From OLB6 sp964620125 (lineage in GTDB: Bacteria; Bacteroidota; Ignavibacteria; Kapaibacteriales; Kapaibacteriaceae): 64,000 nt of DNA. Every line of letters begins with the position of its first letter. The first letter of the stretch is position 1. The notes under the pieces are model-generated. The model saw only the letters and a program-made list of their open reading frames with translations, was not told where the DNA came from and ran no database searches. The stretch is from contig CAZUGQ010000007.1 of NCBI GenBank assembly GCA_964620125.1, positions 1 to 64,000 of the forward strand, read 5' to 3'. Below, in pieces: positions 9,494-17,921 of this stretch. The translations under genes and the position numbers were made by a program.

Positions 9494-9985
9494 GATGAGG
9501 GTTCGTGCCTCCTTTATGTCGGAGGCAGCGATAGTGATATGGGGTTCTGATTTCTTCACGCGTTCCTTGCTTTTTGGTTGGATGTCTAGTCCTGTGGAGT
9601 CGGCACGGAGCAGAGTGCCTATCACTTCTGATCCGTCGTGCCGTTTCACATGGACCAAGCGGCCAACGTGTTTTTCTAGTTGCCACAGGAAGCGTACCGG
9701 AGTTTCGGCTCCGGGAGACGAGACTTCTACCGCACGAAGGCGGCTGTAGAACTCATCTTCACTCAGCCGGTCTTCGATATCCCGGCTGACGGCCCGGCAA
9801 TGCTCATGGGTTATCCCATTGGGAGCATCAATGGAGACTTCAAGTCTCTGCTGCCGGTGCTGACCCCGAACCCCGAGATCAATCAGCGAAACCCCAGCCC
9901 CTTCACAGGCGGCTTCTATCGCCGCTTTCACGTGCTGCGGCACCAAGGGGGAATCGTTCAATCGAACTCCAGTCCGTTCCAACAA
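9485..9985 (-). CDS. rimP: Ribosome maturation factor RimP
   Basis: Assembly factor for the 30S subunit and first gene of the nusA-infB operon. The core runs from VKAAIEAACEGAGV through LEVSIDAPNGITHEHC (typical of RimP: vDhpdGvtleDC) to VEVSSPGAETPVRF and a C-terminal SH3-like domain. The longest start is TTG at 9985, which abuts a T-run and hairpin; internal TTG or GTG codons (9961, 9946, 9931) are also possible, so the first ~18 residues are uncertain. The stop codon lies inside the 9-bp repeat array, so the last residues TLISL come from repeat-derived DNA. Confidence 0.92.
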   Translation of the reverse strand: MLERTGVRLNDSPLVPQHVKAAIEAACEGAGVSLIDLGVRGQHRQQRLEVSIDAPNGITHEHCRAVSRDIEDRLSEDEFYSRLRAVEVSSPGAETPVRFLWQLEKHVGRLVHVKRHDGSEVIGTLLRADSTGLDIQPKSKERVKKSEPHITIAASDIKEARTLISL

Positions 9986-10008
9986 AAAATGGGCTTTACA
10001 TGCCCATT
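9984..10008 (-). terminator. Hairpin plus T-run at the head of the rimP operon
   Basis: On the minus strand AATGGGC (10008-10002) pairs with GCCCATT (9994-9988) around a 7-nt loop, followed by six T (9989-9984). It has the form of an intrinsic terminator but lies between the operon promoter and the first possible start codon. It could be an attenuator, a 5'-end stabilising hairpin, or the end of a transcript from upstream. Confidence 0.55.
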
Positions 10009-10023
10009 ATTGTTTGCAGACCG

Positions 10024-10031
10024 CAAATATA
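10024..10031 (-). promoter_or_regulatory. Bacteroidota-type -7 element for the rimP-nusA-infB operon
   Basis: TATATTTG on the minus strand is an exact match to TAnnTTTG. It lies about 39 bp before the TTG start of rimP, in a non-coding spacer. No convincing -33 TTTG was seen at the usual distance. The same octamer stands ahead of secD. Confidence 0.6.
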
Positions 10032-10129
10032 CAGAAAAGAGGGGTTGTAAGGAGTTGTCCACAGCGGCCTCTACCATGCGAGCGAGCCGCGCTGTGAAGC
10101 AGCGTATGATTCTGTATTGGTGGTAACCT

Positions 10130-11980
10130 TCAGTGAAACTGTTCGGCACTCCTAAGCGCGCGTTCCAAATGCGATGGCTCCGGAAGTCCGTCAAATCTTG
10201 CAGCCACCCGTCCGGTGGGTCTAATCACAAGGGTTGTAGGAACGGAAGTAAGTAGCAAACCATCAACAAACTGCTGTGATACTTGCTTTACTACGGTTAC
10301 ACCTGGTCTTTCCGCGTAGCGCTCCCGCTGGTTTTGCTGCCAGCTACCTACCTGTATAACCAGAATGTTCATTGTCAAGCCTGACTTTCTAAGCTCGAAG
10401 AGATACCCCAACTCCACCTCGCAAGCCGAACATGTACTTGATACAAACAACAGTGCGGTTGGAAGGTTTGCAAGTGGTCTATACTCGAGCACTTGAGCTG
10501 GTACCTCGGCTGCTGTCGCGGAACCTATAAACCCTTTCTTTTCCAGTATTGCAACAAGTGAGTCAACTTGCTTATCAGTAATCCCTCCACTGAATCTCGC
10601 ATGTAGCGTATGCCGCGCCGTTGTGTCGATTGGATAGTATCGTGCAATAAATGCGTGGTAAGAATTGGATGTCGCGAAGTCATCCCTTGAATCAAGGCAA
10701 CTCGCCGCGATTTTGGCCAATCCGGCAGATCGCACATCGGTTCGTAGCAGCGTAGGTAGAATGCGTTGTACTGGACCCAAAAATGCATACCCACCTTCTG
10801 CCTCGCTGAGGAGATATGTTTCGTAGTGTGCGCAAACCTGCCTCGTTGTCCAAAGTAATTCTTGCAGTGCCGAACGTGGGCCAGGCTGGCTTCTACGTAT
10901 CCGAACAATTGAGTCGGAAAGCCCACCAACTATGGTTGCAGATTCCCTTAAAGCAGCACCGCTGACCGCAGCGGGTTGCCCGTTTGATTGCAGTTTAGCT
11001 ACAAGGCATTTTACGTCCAGGCGCGCTGCCTGGCTTTTTAACCTACTAATGAATTCATCATAGACTGCCCCCCTCATTAAGCCTCGGAACCTGTAGGAAT
11101 ACGATTGGGTAAAGCTGCTGGAGGGATGTGCGGAAAGTATTCTCCCAACGGCATCACCAAGAACGTCACGGCTCGTTTTCTTGCCAGAAGAAACGAGCAC
11201 GGCGAGCAGTGCCGAAGAGAATCTGATGTTGTTCAAGTACGTACCTGCGTGAGGATGCTGGCAAAGGTGATTCGCTAATTCATTGACCACATTTGGATCC
11301 TCGCACGCTGCTATCAAGCTTGCCAGAACGGCTCTATCCGATTGATTCTGCATGCTCTTCACACATGCGTAAAGCTTTTGAAAGGAGCTTGCCGTGGGTT
11401 GCTGCTCTATTGCAAGTAGCGCAATGCACCGAAGAATGGCGATTTGACCTATCTCTGTTTCAGCGCACAGAGGTAGAACACTGTCCGCTGAAGCACAGTG
11501 ATCGATAAGCCGTGCTGTCTTTTCGTACAAGCTGTCCGAATGCAAGCCAGTAAAGTAATCTAGCTGAGGACTGTACTCCCAGTCTATGTACCCGGCGCAT
11601 ACAATGCTTCTAACATTCGCTGGGATAACAACCGAACACAATCTTGACAGGTTATTCTGAGCAGGAATTTGCAGAAAGATGGTTGAATCTGGCTGCAAAC
11701 CTGAGAACTGCAGACTAAGGCGCAACGTGACATGCGAGTTGTTTGCCACCCTTGGCAGAGTTACTTGGATAACGTTCGCCACACCTGCTGTCCAATAACC
11801 CAATCGTGGTGAGACGACCACAATTCCGGGCGATTCATGTTTTTCGGGCTTGCCTTTAGGTTGTGGTTCGCAGCACACCACAAGAACAATGCAGAATGGA
11901 ATGAGGCTCCACATCAGCCATCTGCGCACAGGAGTGCTTGTGCGCAGATGGCAAAATTCTGAGAAGTTGCTGCCTACCAT
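10130..11980 (-). CDS. Exported protein with C-terminal thioredoxin-like domain
   Basis: A 616-residue protein with no recognisable family over most of its length. Near the N-terminus is a hydrophobic export segment (MWSLIPFCIVLVV, from residue 23) followed by CC; it might be a lipoprotein, but the box is poor. The middle is probably helical. The last ~110 residues look like a thioredoxin fold: TALLFVSSTCSACEVELGYL with a CxxC (CSAC), then VPTTLVIRPTGRVAARFDG with the cis-Pro region. An extracytoplasmic disulfide or redox role is inferred. The ATG is one base after the stop of the small exported gene upstream (TAATATG), so the two should be co-translated and may act together. Confidence 0.75.
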   Translation of the reverse strand: MVGSNFSEFCHLRTSTPVRRWLMWSLIPFCIVLVVCCEPQPKGKPEKHESPGIVVVSPRLGYWTAGVANVIQVTLPRVANNSHVTLRLSLQFSGLQPDSTIFLQIPAQNNLSRLCSVVIPANVRSIVCAGYIDWEYSPQLDYFTGLHSDSLYEKTARLIDHCASADSVLPLCAETEIGQIAILRCIALLAIEQQPTASSFQKLYACVKSMQNQSDRAVLASLIAACEDPNVVNELANHLCQHPHAGTYLNNIRFSSALLAVLVSSGKKTSRDVLGDAVGRILSAHPSSSFTQSYSYRFRGLMRGAVYDEFISRLKSQAARLDVKCLVAKLQSNGQPAAVSGAALRESATIVGGLSDSIVRIRRSQPGPRSALQELLWTTRQVCAHYETYLLSEAEGGYAFLGPVQRILPTLLRTDVRSAGLAKIAASCLDSRDDFATSNSYHAFIARYYPIDTTARHTLHARFSGGITDKQVDSLVAILEKKGFIGSATAAEVPAQVLEYRPLANLPTALLFVSSTCSACEVELGYLFELRKSGLTMNILVIQVGSWQQNQRERYAERPGVTVVKQVSQQFVDGLLLTSVPTTLVIRPTGRVAARFDGLPEPSHLERALRSAEQFH

Positions 11981-11981
11981 A

Positions 11982-12341
11982 TTAGTAGTAGTACAATCCG
12001 CTAAGGCCGTCGTACCCTGCTGGAAATCCGAAAGAACCGAACTCCACAGGTGTAAATCCAGTTGGGGGACTTGGAGGTGCTACATACACTTCCCACCACG
12101 TGCAAAAGTCGTTGAGGTGGCATTCTGTTGATTGTGCAGGGTCGCACCTGCCCTGACCCCAATTCCCATCTTCTCCTTGGTAAACACCAAGCTCTACCCA
12201 CTTACCAGTGAATTCTATCGGAGTAGCATCATGCCGATCAATTCGCCAGTAGGCGTGTATCGGAACAAAGCTAGGTCTGGCTGCTAGCAGAAAGGTTGGC
12301 ACGAGAACGGGCATGCCTGATACGGCCAAGGTCGTTTTCAT
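11982..12341 (-). CDS. Small exported protein of unknown function
   Basis: 119 residues. The first ~20 (MKTTLAVSGMPVLVPTFLLA) look like a signal peptide, and GGGAG-like bases lie about 9 nt before the ATG. The mature part holds three Cys (GRCDPAQSTEC, then DFCTWW), many aromatic residues and a C-terminal GLYYY. I do not recognise a family. The next gene, one base away, encodes an exported thioredoxin-like protein, so this may be its substrate or partner; that is inference from position only. Confidence 0.7.
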   Translation of the reverse strand: MKTTLAVSGMPVLVPTFLLAARPSFVPIHAYWRIDRHDATPIEFTGKWVELGVYQGEDGNWGQGRCDPAQSTECHLNDFCTWWEVYVAPPSPPTGFTPVEFGSFGFPAGYDGLSGLYYY

Positions 12342-12585
12342 CTCAAACTCCCGTTACGTGAATGAATGGTTGATTAACGGCAGTAAATAGCGCTATCTAG
12401 CCGTACGTAAAACTACCCCCCCCCTGCTGCTGAATTAGCAAGTTTCCTTCTGCATAGTTTTCCACTGATTCTACACACCCCGATGACTACGTAGCCTTGT
12501 TGTGGCCCCGCACCTTCAAACACTCAATCTCAGAGTTTTGTCGGTCTGTAGCTTTGCACAACATACTTTCTAGCCCCCTCCCGCC
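12342..12585. other. Divergent intergenic region with C9 tract
   Basis: 244 bp between the small exported gene (minus) and the acyl-CoA dehydrogenase (plus). It holds a run of nine C at 12416-12424. On the minus strand this is a G9 run directly upstream of TAGTTTTA (12415-12408), one mismatch from TAnnTTTG and about 67 bp ahead of the small gene. Towards the plus gene there is TAGCTTTG at 12549. Confidence 0.6.
12549..12556 (+). promoter_or_regulatory. Putative -7 element for the acyl-CoA dehydrogenase-kup pair
   Basis: TAGCTTTG matches TAnnTTTG exactly, 29 bp before the ATG at 12586. A TTTG at 12537 is too close to be a normal -33 element. Confidence 0.5.
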
Positions 12586-13743
12586 ATGCTCGACTACTTC
12601 AACCTGGACGAACTGCTAACTGACGAAGAAAAACTCGTTCGGCAAACTGTACGTGACTTCGTAGACAACGAGGTGATGCCAATTATCGAACATCATGCTC
12701 GCGAAGGCACATTCCCGATGCACCTGGTGCAAAAGATTGGTGAGCTGGGGCTGTTCGGAATTACCCTGCCGCAGGACTATGGCTGCGCCGGACTCAACAA
12801 CGTTTGCTACGGGTTGGCCATGCAGGAGCTAGAACGAGGCGATAGCGGTATCCGGTCCTTTGCTTCCGTGCAAAGCTCGTTGGTGATGTACCCTATCTAC
12901 ACGTATGGCTCCGAAGAACAACGGCAACGTTGGCTACCACGACTGGCAAGGGGCGAGGCAATCGGATGTTTTGGACTCACAGAACCTGACTACGGCTCTA
13001 ACCCTGGTGGCATGGTTACTACTGCAAAACGACTGGATGGAGGGGGCTTTGTTCTGAATGGCGCGAAGATGTGGATTACCAACGGTACACTGGCAGACGT
13101 AGCGGTGGTATGGGCCAAGCTGGATGGCGTTGTGCGCGGGTTCCTTGTTGAAAAGGGCTTGAAGGGATTTACCGCTCCCGAGATGAAAGGCAAACATTCC
13201 TTGCGTGCATCGGTAACAAGCGAGCTTGTGTTTCAAGATGTGGAGTTGCCCGAAAGCAGTCTGCTGCCCGGCGTTGAAGGGCTTCGTGGTCCACTCTCAT
13301 GCCTAACACAGGCCCGCTATGGCATATCCTGGGGAGTACTTGGTGCAGCTATGCATTGTTATGAGTCATCGCTTGCGTATGCCAAGAGTCGCATCACCTT
13401 CGATAAACCAATTGCAGGCTACCAGCTAATACAGGACAAGCTAGCCTACATGCTCACGGAAATCACCAAGGGTCAGTTGTTGGTGTGGAGGCTTGCCAAG
13501 CTCAAGGACCAAGGAACCATGAGGCCGCAGCAAGTATCGCTGGCAAAACGCAACAACTGCGAAATAGCCTTGAACATTGCTCGCATCGCTCGTGAGATTC
13601 ATGGCGCCAACGGTATCCTTGACGAATACCCCATCATGCGTCATGCAGCCAACTTGGAAAGCGTGAAAACGTACGAAGGCACACACGAAATGCACACGCT
13701 GATTCTGGGACAAGACATCACAGGATTGGCAGCCTTCTCGTGA
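12586..13743 (+). CDS. Acyl-CoA dehydrogenase, glutaryl-CoA dehydrogenase type
   Basis: FAD-dependent acyl-CoA dehydrogenase of 385 residues. The FAD-binding segment GCFGLTEPDYGSNPGGM and the C-terminal TYEGTHEMHTLILGQ, whose Glu (about residue 364) is in the catalytic-base position of glutaryl-CoA dehydrogenases, are clear. SGIRSFASVQSSLVMYPIY also resembles that subfamily, which binds the distal carboxylate through an Arg. The likely reaction is oxidative decarboxylation of glutaryl-CoA to crotonyl-CoA in lysine/tryptophan breakdown. A kynurenine monooxygenase lies at 47.6 kb, but the two are not in one operon. The stop overlaps the GTG of kup (GTGA). Confidence 0.9.
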   Translation: MLDYFNLDELLTDEEKLVRQTVRDFVDNEVMPIIEHHAREGTFPMHLVQKIGELGLFGITLPQDYGCAGLNNVCYGLAMQELERGDSGIRSFASVQSSLVMYPIYTYGSEEQRQRWLPRLARGEAIGCFGLTEPDYGSNPGGMVTTAKRLDGGGFVLNGAKMWITNGTLADVAVVWAKLDGVVRGFLVEKGLKGFTAPEMKGKHSLRASVTSELVFQDVELPESSLLPGVEGLRGPLSCLTQARYGISWGVLGAAMHCYESSLAYAKSRITFDKPIAGYQLIQDKLAYMLTEITKGQLLVWRLAKLKDQGTMRPQQVSLAKRNNCEIALNIARIAREIHGANGILDEYPIMRHAANLESVKTYEGTHEMHTLILGQDITGLAAFS

Positions 13744-15641
13744 GTAGCGCAGTATCAAGCCTGCCAAAGCCCCCTGACTCCAAACGTCTGATCACTCTTG
13801 CCGTTGGAGCCATTGGCGTGGTGTTCGGTGATATCGGTACAAGCCCTCTGTATTCCATCAAAGAGTGCTTCTCGCCGCACTACGGTTTGGACACGGGGAT
13901 GCAGGAAGTGTTCGGCATCCTGTCGCTCATCTTCTGGTCACTTACCATTGTGATCAGCGTAAAGTACCTGGGCGTTATCTCGCGGTTCGACAACAAGGGA
14001 GAAGGCGGACAACTTGCTTTGATGGAGCTTGTCATGCCATTCGTGAAGAACCGTTTGATGCTCTTGATTGTGTCGTACGTTGGTCTGTTCGGAGCATCAC
14101 TCCTTTACGGCGACGGAGTGATCACTCCAGCGATCTCCGTGCTGTCGGCCATCGAGGGTCTTACGGTTGCCATCCCCGGACTCAACGAAACCACGATCGT
14201 AGGCATTACCCTGCTAATTCTTCTGGCTCTATTTTCTGTACAGCGTTACGGTACCGGCAGCGTGGGAACAATTTTCGGCCCGATCACCATCCTGTGGTTT
14301 GCTGTCATGGGCGTTATTGGAGCAATCTCCATCGTGCAAACGCCGGGTGTTCTTGTTGCCATCAACCCCATCTACGCCATCGAGTACTTTGCTCATCACG
14401 GAATGCATGGTGCGTTGGTTCTTGGTTCTGTGTTCCTTGTGGTAACGGGAGGGGAAACCGTGTATGCAGACATGGGCCACTTTGGCGCCAAACCTATTCG
14501 AATGGGATGGTTCTACCTGGTGTTTCCGGCCCTCCTTTTGAATTACTTTGGTCAGGGGGCTTTGCTTTTGCGCGAAGGGCATATTGCCTCCACCGTAGCC
14601 AATCCATTCTTCCACATGGTTCCATCCTGGGGTGTGATCCCGCTTGTTGTGATCAGCACGATGGCAACGATCATTGCATCGCAGGCTGTAATCTCAGGAT
14701 CGTTCTCACTCACGTGGCAGGCTGTGCAGCTTGGATACCTGCCCCGGCTCAAGGTACTCCATACGTCGCACGACGAGCGCGGACAGATTTACATCCCGTT
14801 CGTTAACTGGGCCTTATACTTCTGCACCGTGTTCCTCGTTCTTCAGTTCAGAAACTCGGGTTCCCTGGCCGCCATGTATGGTATTGCGGTAAGCGCAACG
14901 ATGGTGATGACCACGTTGATCTCATGGCACGCCATGCGGAGGATTGCCGGATGGAGTGTTGGTGTTTCACTCGCTGTGACTTCCGTGTTCTTTGTGATCG
15001 ACGGTGCGTTCTTTGTAGCAAACGCCACGAAGATTCCTGATGGCGGATACGTTCCTCTAGTGCTGGGTTTGGCAGTGATCTTTATTATGCTCACATGGAA
15101 CACTGGCCGCAAGCTGTTGCAGGCTGCAATCGAACGGCGCTCTCAGCCGCTGGAGGAAATCATTGACGACATTGACACCTATCAGGTGGTGCCGGGCACG
15201 GCCATCTACATGAGTGGATATAAGAATACGGCACCTCCCGCTCTTGTAAGCAATGTGCGTTACAACCGTTGCCGCCACGAGGTAATCATACTGCTCACGA
15301 TCCAGGTTTCAACGGAGTCTCGCATCCCGCGTGAACGTCGATTCGAAATACATGTACTGCCAAAGAATTTTTATCGTGTGATACTGCATTATGGATTCAT
15401 GGATCAGTTGGAGCTAGCTACCGATATCAGCTATCTACCTGAATACGATGTTCCAATCGACATCACTGACGCCACGTTTGTTCTGGGTCATGAATCCCTT
15501 TCCGTTAGCGACCGCGGTGGAATGGCGTGGTGGAGGAAGCACATTTTTGTGTTCCTCCACCGGAATTCTCGTACACCAGTTAAGTACTTTGGCGTGCCAT
15601 TCAAGCGCGTGCTTGAAGTTGGCGGCAGCGTGGAGATTTAG
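13740..15641 (+). CDS. kup: KUP-family potassium uptake permease
   Basis: K+/H+ symporter of the inner membrane, 633 residues. The first segment carries GVVFGDIGTSPLYSIKECF, a signature of the family. About 12 hydrophobic segments follow to residue ~460, then a soluble C-terminal region. GDGVITPAISVLSAIEGL and GNNxxx-like inner motifs are also KUP-typical. It starts with GTG, overlapping the dehydrogenase stop by 4 bp; GTG rather than ATG is chosen because of this coupling. The gene ends four bases into a convergent beta-barrel gene with no visible terminator between. Confidence 0.95.
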   Translation: MSSAVSSLPKPPDSKRLITLAVGAIGVVFGDIGTSPLYSIKECFSPHYGLDTGMQEVFGILSLIFWSLTIVISVKYLGVISRFDNKGEGGQLALMELVMPFVKNRLMLLIVSYVGLFGASLLYGDGVITPAISVLSAIEGLTVAIPGLNETTIVGITLLILLALFSVQRYGTGSVGTIFGPITILWFAVMGVIGAISIVQTPGVLVAINPIYAIEYFAHHGMHGALVLGSVFLVVTGGETVYADMGHFGAKPIRMGWFYLVFPALLLNYFGQGALLLREGHIASTVANPFFHMVPSWGVIPLVVISTMATIIASQAVISGSFSLTWQAVQLGYLPRLKVLHTSHDERGQIYIPFVNWALYFCTVFLVLQFRNSGSLAAMYGIAVSATMVMTTLISWHAMRRIAGWSVGVSLAVTSVFFVIDGAFFVANATKIPDGGYVPLVLGLAVIFIMLTWNTGRKLLQAAIERRSQPLEEIIDDIDTYQVVPGTAIYMSGYKNTAPPALVSNVRYNRCRHEVIILLTIQVSTESRIPRERRFEIHVLPKNFYRVILHYGFMDQLELATDISYLPEYDVPIDITDATFVLGHESLSVSDRGGMAWWRKHIFVFLHRNSRTPVKYFGVPFKRVLEVGGSVEI

Positions 15642-16321
15642 AGGCTAAATCCAACGCGTAGTGCTGTGGTAATGCCGTTCCACATAGCAGACGGAACATC
15701 TCCTTCCGTGCCTTCTGCGGCCTTGTTCACATTCGTTAGGCCAAGCTCGTAGCCCACGTTCAGTCCAATCAGAATCCCATCCGCAACCCAGAAGTCAGCA
15801 CCAGCATTTGGCCTAACCGCAAAGTGTATTGCCTCTACATCATCCGACTCCACATCTGCATCTGTGGTGTTTCCGTTCGACGTGACTGACGTTGTTCCGC
15901 TCATAAAGAAACCTGGAACAACCATCACACCAATGTATGGCTGGAGAGCACTTTGTCCGGAGTCGGCACCAAAGAAGAACCACGCTAAGCCAATATTGAG
16001 ATCAACGTAGTTGAATGCCGTAGTCCCACTTGACTCAAAGGTTTGGTTTCCAATCGTAGTGGATGATTCCATTGCCATTCCGCGTTGGGTGTACCCCAGG
16101 CCCAGCTCCAAACTAAACTGAGTGCTAAGAGGAAGCAGAGCGAAGGCTCCAGCAGCAAACTGCGTTGCAGTTGTGAGCGATGACTCCATATCCTCGTATG
16201 CCTCGCCACTGCCGCTATTGAATCGTGGGCCACCGTACACGCCCAGCGTTAGACCTCCGGCATGCATGCTAGACGCACACAAGAGAACCGCTAGAACAAT
16301 AGCAACAAACATTTTGTGCAT
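15638..16321 (-). CDS. Outer-membrane beta-barrel protein, paralogue 1
   Basis: 227 residues from the ATG at 16321 (MHKMFVAIVLAVLLCASS, a signal peptide), preceded by GGGAGGGG as Shine-Dalgarno; the longer frame to 16360 lacks such support. The mature part alternates hydrophobic and polar residues and ends in aromatic ALRVGFSL, as in porin-like or PorT-like barrels (outer-membrane beta-barrel domain). GVYGGPRFNSGSGEAYED and LGLGYTQRGMAMESS are closely matched in the next gene (GVNIGPRFNSAGGEAFEN, LGLGYTQRGYGSS), so the two arose by tandem duplication. Specific function unknown. Confidence 0.8.
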   Translation of the reverse strand: MHKMFVAIVLAVLLCASSMHAGGLTLGVYGGPRFNSGSGEAYEDMESSLTTATQFAAGAFALLPLSTQFSLELGLGYTQRGMAMESSTTIGNQTFESSGTTAFNYVDLNIGLAWFFFGADSGQSALQPYIGVMVVPGFFMSGTTSVTSNGNTTDADVESDDVEAIHFAVRPNAGADFWVADGILIGLNVGYELGLTNVNKAAEGTEGDVPSAMWNGITTALRVGFSL

Positions 16322-16423
16322 AACCCCTCCCGTGGGTAGTAATTGAAAAAGTGGAATCAACAGATTCCCATGATGACGTTCGGTGTGTGCCTTTCTCCCA
16401 AAGCTGGTTCTCGGCTACATGAT

Positions 16424-17092
16424 CTAGAATCGAAACAGCACTCTTGCATTCGTTGTAACGCCGTTCCATGTGGCTGTTGGACTTTCTACTTCCGACCCCT
16501 CAGGTGACTTGTTTGTATTCGTAACCCCTGCCTCGTATCCAATGGAAAGCCCGACGCTAACGGATTCCGAAACTGCAAGATCTGCGCCTACTTGTGGCCG
16601 AATTGCAAAGTGGAAAGCCTGAACGTTGTCCGATTCAATGTCACCCGATTGTTCATTTTCGCCATAGGAGTACGTGTACGAACCGTTTAAGAACAAACCA
16701 GGTATCAGGTAAAGTCCCACATACGGCTGTATCGTCATGGTTTTGTCATCACCAAACGGAAGCCAAGCGGTACCGATATTCAGATCAAGATAGTTGTACG
16801 TATTGGTCGAGGACGACTCCATGGTTCCGATGGTCTGGCTGGAACCATACCCCCTCTGAGTATAGCCTAAACCAAGCTCTCCGCGAAAGTTCGGGCATAT
16901 ATCGAACCACGAGGTCACTCCGAACATCCACATCATTGCCATGCTCAAGTCATCAGCGTTTTCGAAAGCCTCGCCACCAGCACTGTTAAAACGCGGTCCA
17001 ATGTTTACACCAAACATCCACCCATCACATGCTTGCGTTGGTACGTGTACCAGAACTATCGCAATTACGAGCCCAAGAAACGAGCGTTTCAT
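16424..17092 (-). CDS. Outer-membrane beta-barrel protein, paralogue 2
   Basis: 222 residues from the ATG at 17092 (MKRSFLGLVIAIVLVHVP, signal peptide), with AGGGGG 9 nt upstream. It has the same barrel architecture as the gene 102 bp downstream, with shared blocks GPRFNS.GGEA, LGLGYTQRG and VQAFHFAIRPQVGADL; it ends VTTNARVLFRF, with the terminal Phe usual for outer-membrane insertion. It is probably transcribed with its paralogue. Function unknown; ligand or adhesion roles would be guesses. Confidence 0.8.
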   Translation of the reverse strand: MKRSFLGLVIAIVLVHVPTQACDGWMFGVNIGPRFNSAGGEAFENADDLSMAMMWMFGVTSWFDICPNFRGELGLGYTQRGYGSSQTIGTMESSSTNTYNYLDLNIGTAWLPFGDDKTMTIQPYVGLYLIPGLFLNGSYTYSYGENEQSGDIESDNVQAFHFAIRPQVGADLAVSESVSVGLSIGYEAGVTNTNKSPEGSEVESPTATWNGVTTNARVLFRF

Positions 17093-17171
17093 CAGCGTTC
17101 CCCCTAACAAGTAGACTGAATTTTCGGCCTCAAGTTTGGACGAACATAACGTTTTACACAACTGGACCTAA

Positions 17172-17921
17172 CTATAGTCCAAAAAACAACCCGATTCCTA
17201 TCCTCAGTCCCCTACCGATCAGCCAGCCAATATTCTGTTCCGTTACTGGAGTGCCTGTGGTGGAAAGTGTTCCCGGTTGCCGGAACATATACGTCACGTC
17301 AAACGAGATTCGGCTTCCCCCCAGATTCATCCCAAGGAATGCACCGATATAGGCACCAAAACCAAACTGTTGTTCATAGCTAGCTGTTACGAGATCAGGA
17401 TCGGGATGATTGGGTATAGCAGAATAATCGTCCTCCTGACTGGCCGAAAGAATCACGTCCGTCATCACTCCCACACTCAGTCCAAGATTAGACCCAGAGG
17501 TATCCAGCGCAAGCAGTGGGAAGCCAAGGCCTGCGTTCAACTCAACACTTGATGCCGTTAGTGTGCTGGTTAAAAGGGGCTCCCCTTGGCCGGTTTCAAC
17601 CACGTGTAGCCGAGAGGGCCCGGTATTCGAGGTGTTCCCGTCATTGGGTAATAGGCTCTCGGGAGTGCCAAAAGTGCCTTGCTCATAGCGATACCCAAGG
17701 GTGACCCTCACTTCCGTTTTATTCTGCAACAGCCAGAGTGCCGACCCACCAACAAGCAGGCGCGTAGGCTGTCCCTCGGTAGCCGAGGTTTCGGGAGCAC
17801 TTGTTGATACCAGGTACCATGCAGTAGGCCCCACATAGAGTTGCTGTGCCTGCGTTACAGCACCAACCGTAAGGCCAAGAAATAAAGTAACCCAGCCACG
17901 AAGCTGGAGGCGGGTGAGCAT
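17172..17921 (-). CDS. Outer-membrane beta-barrel protein, third of cluster
   Basis: 249 residues with an N-terminal signal (LRGWVTLFLGLTVGAVTQAQ) and a barrel-like mature region, including VRVTLGYRYEQGTFG and LRIGIGLFFGL at the C-terminus. It does not share the GPRFNS block of the next two genes, so it is a distant relative at best. The ATG overlaps the stop of the upstream Deg protease (TAATG), which suggests coupling. A periplasmic protease next to barrel proteins fits envelope quality control, but a direct link is inference. Confidence 0.75.
   Translation of the reverse strand: MLTRLQLRGWVTLFLGLTVGAVTQAQQLYVGPTAWYLVSTSAPETSATEGQPTRLLVGGSALWLLQNKTEVRVTLGYRYEQGTFGTPESLLPNDGNTSNTGPSRLHVVETGQGEPLLTSTLTASSVELNAGLGFPLLALDTSGSNLGLSVGVMTDVILSASQEDDYSAIPNHPDPDLVTASYEQQFGFGAYIGAFLGMNLGGSRISFDVTYMFRQPGTLSTTGTPVTEQNIGWLIGRGLRIGIGLFFGL

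Noticed and set aside
9425..9686. N-terminal extension of nusA with Pro-Val-Pro repeats
   Set aside because: The open frame results from a 9-bp repeat read in frame and from overlap with rimP; NusA normally starts at MARRKLK-like sequence.
10054..10062. TTGTCCACA as a DnaA box near rimP
   Set aside because: A single one-mismatch site in a GC-rich spacer without others nearby; expected by chance.
10060..10098. Inverted CACAGCG/CGCTGTG as terminator of the thioredoxin-like gene
   Set aside because: A 7-bp stem with a large loop and no T-run is too weak to call.
13865..14806. 313-codon plus-strand frame inside kup
   Set aside because: Shadow of kup in another frame; rich in Arg/His/Cys and without family similarity.
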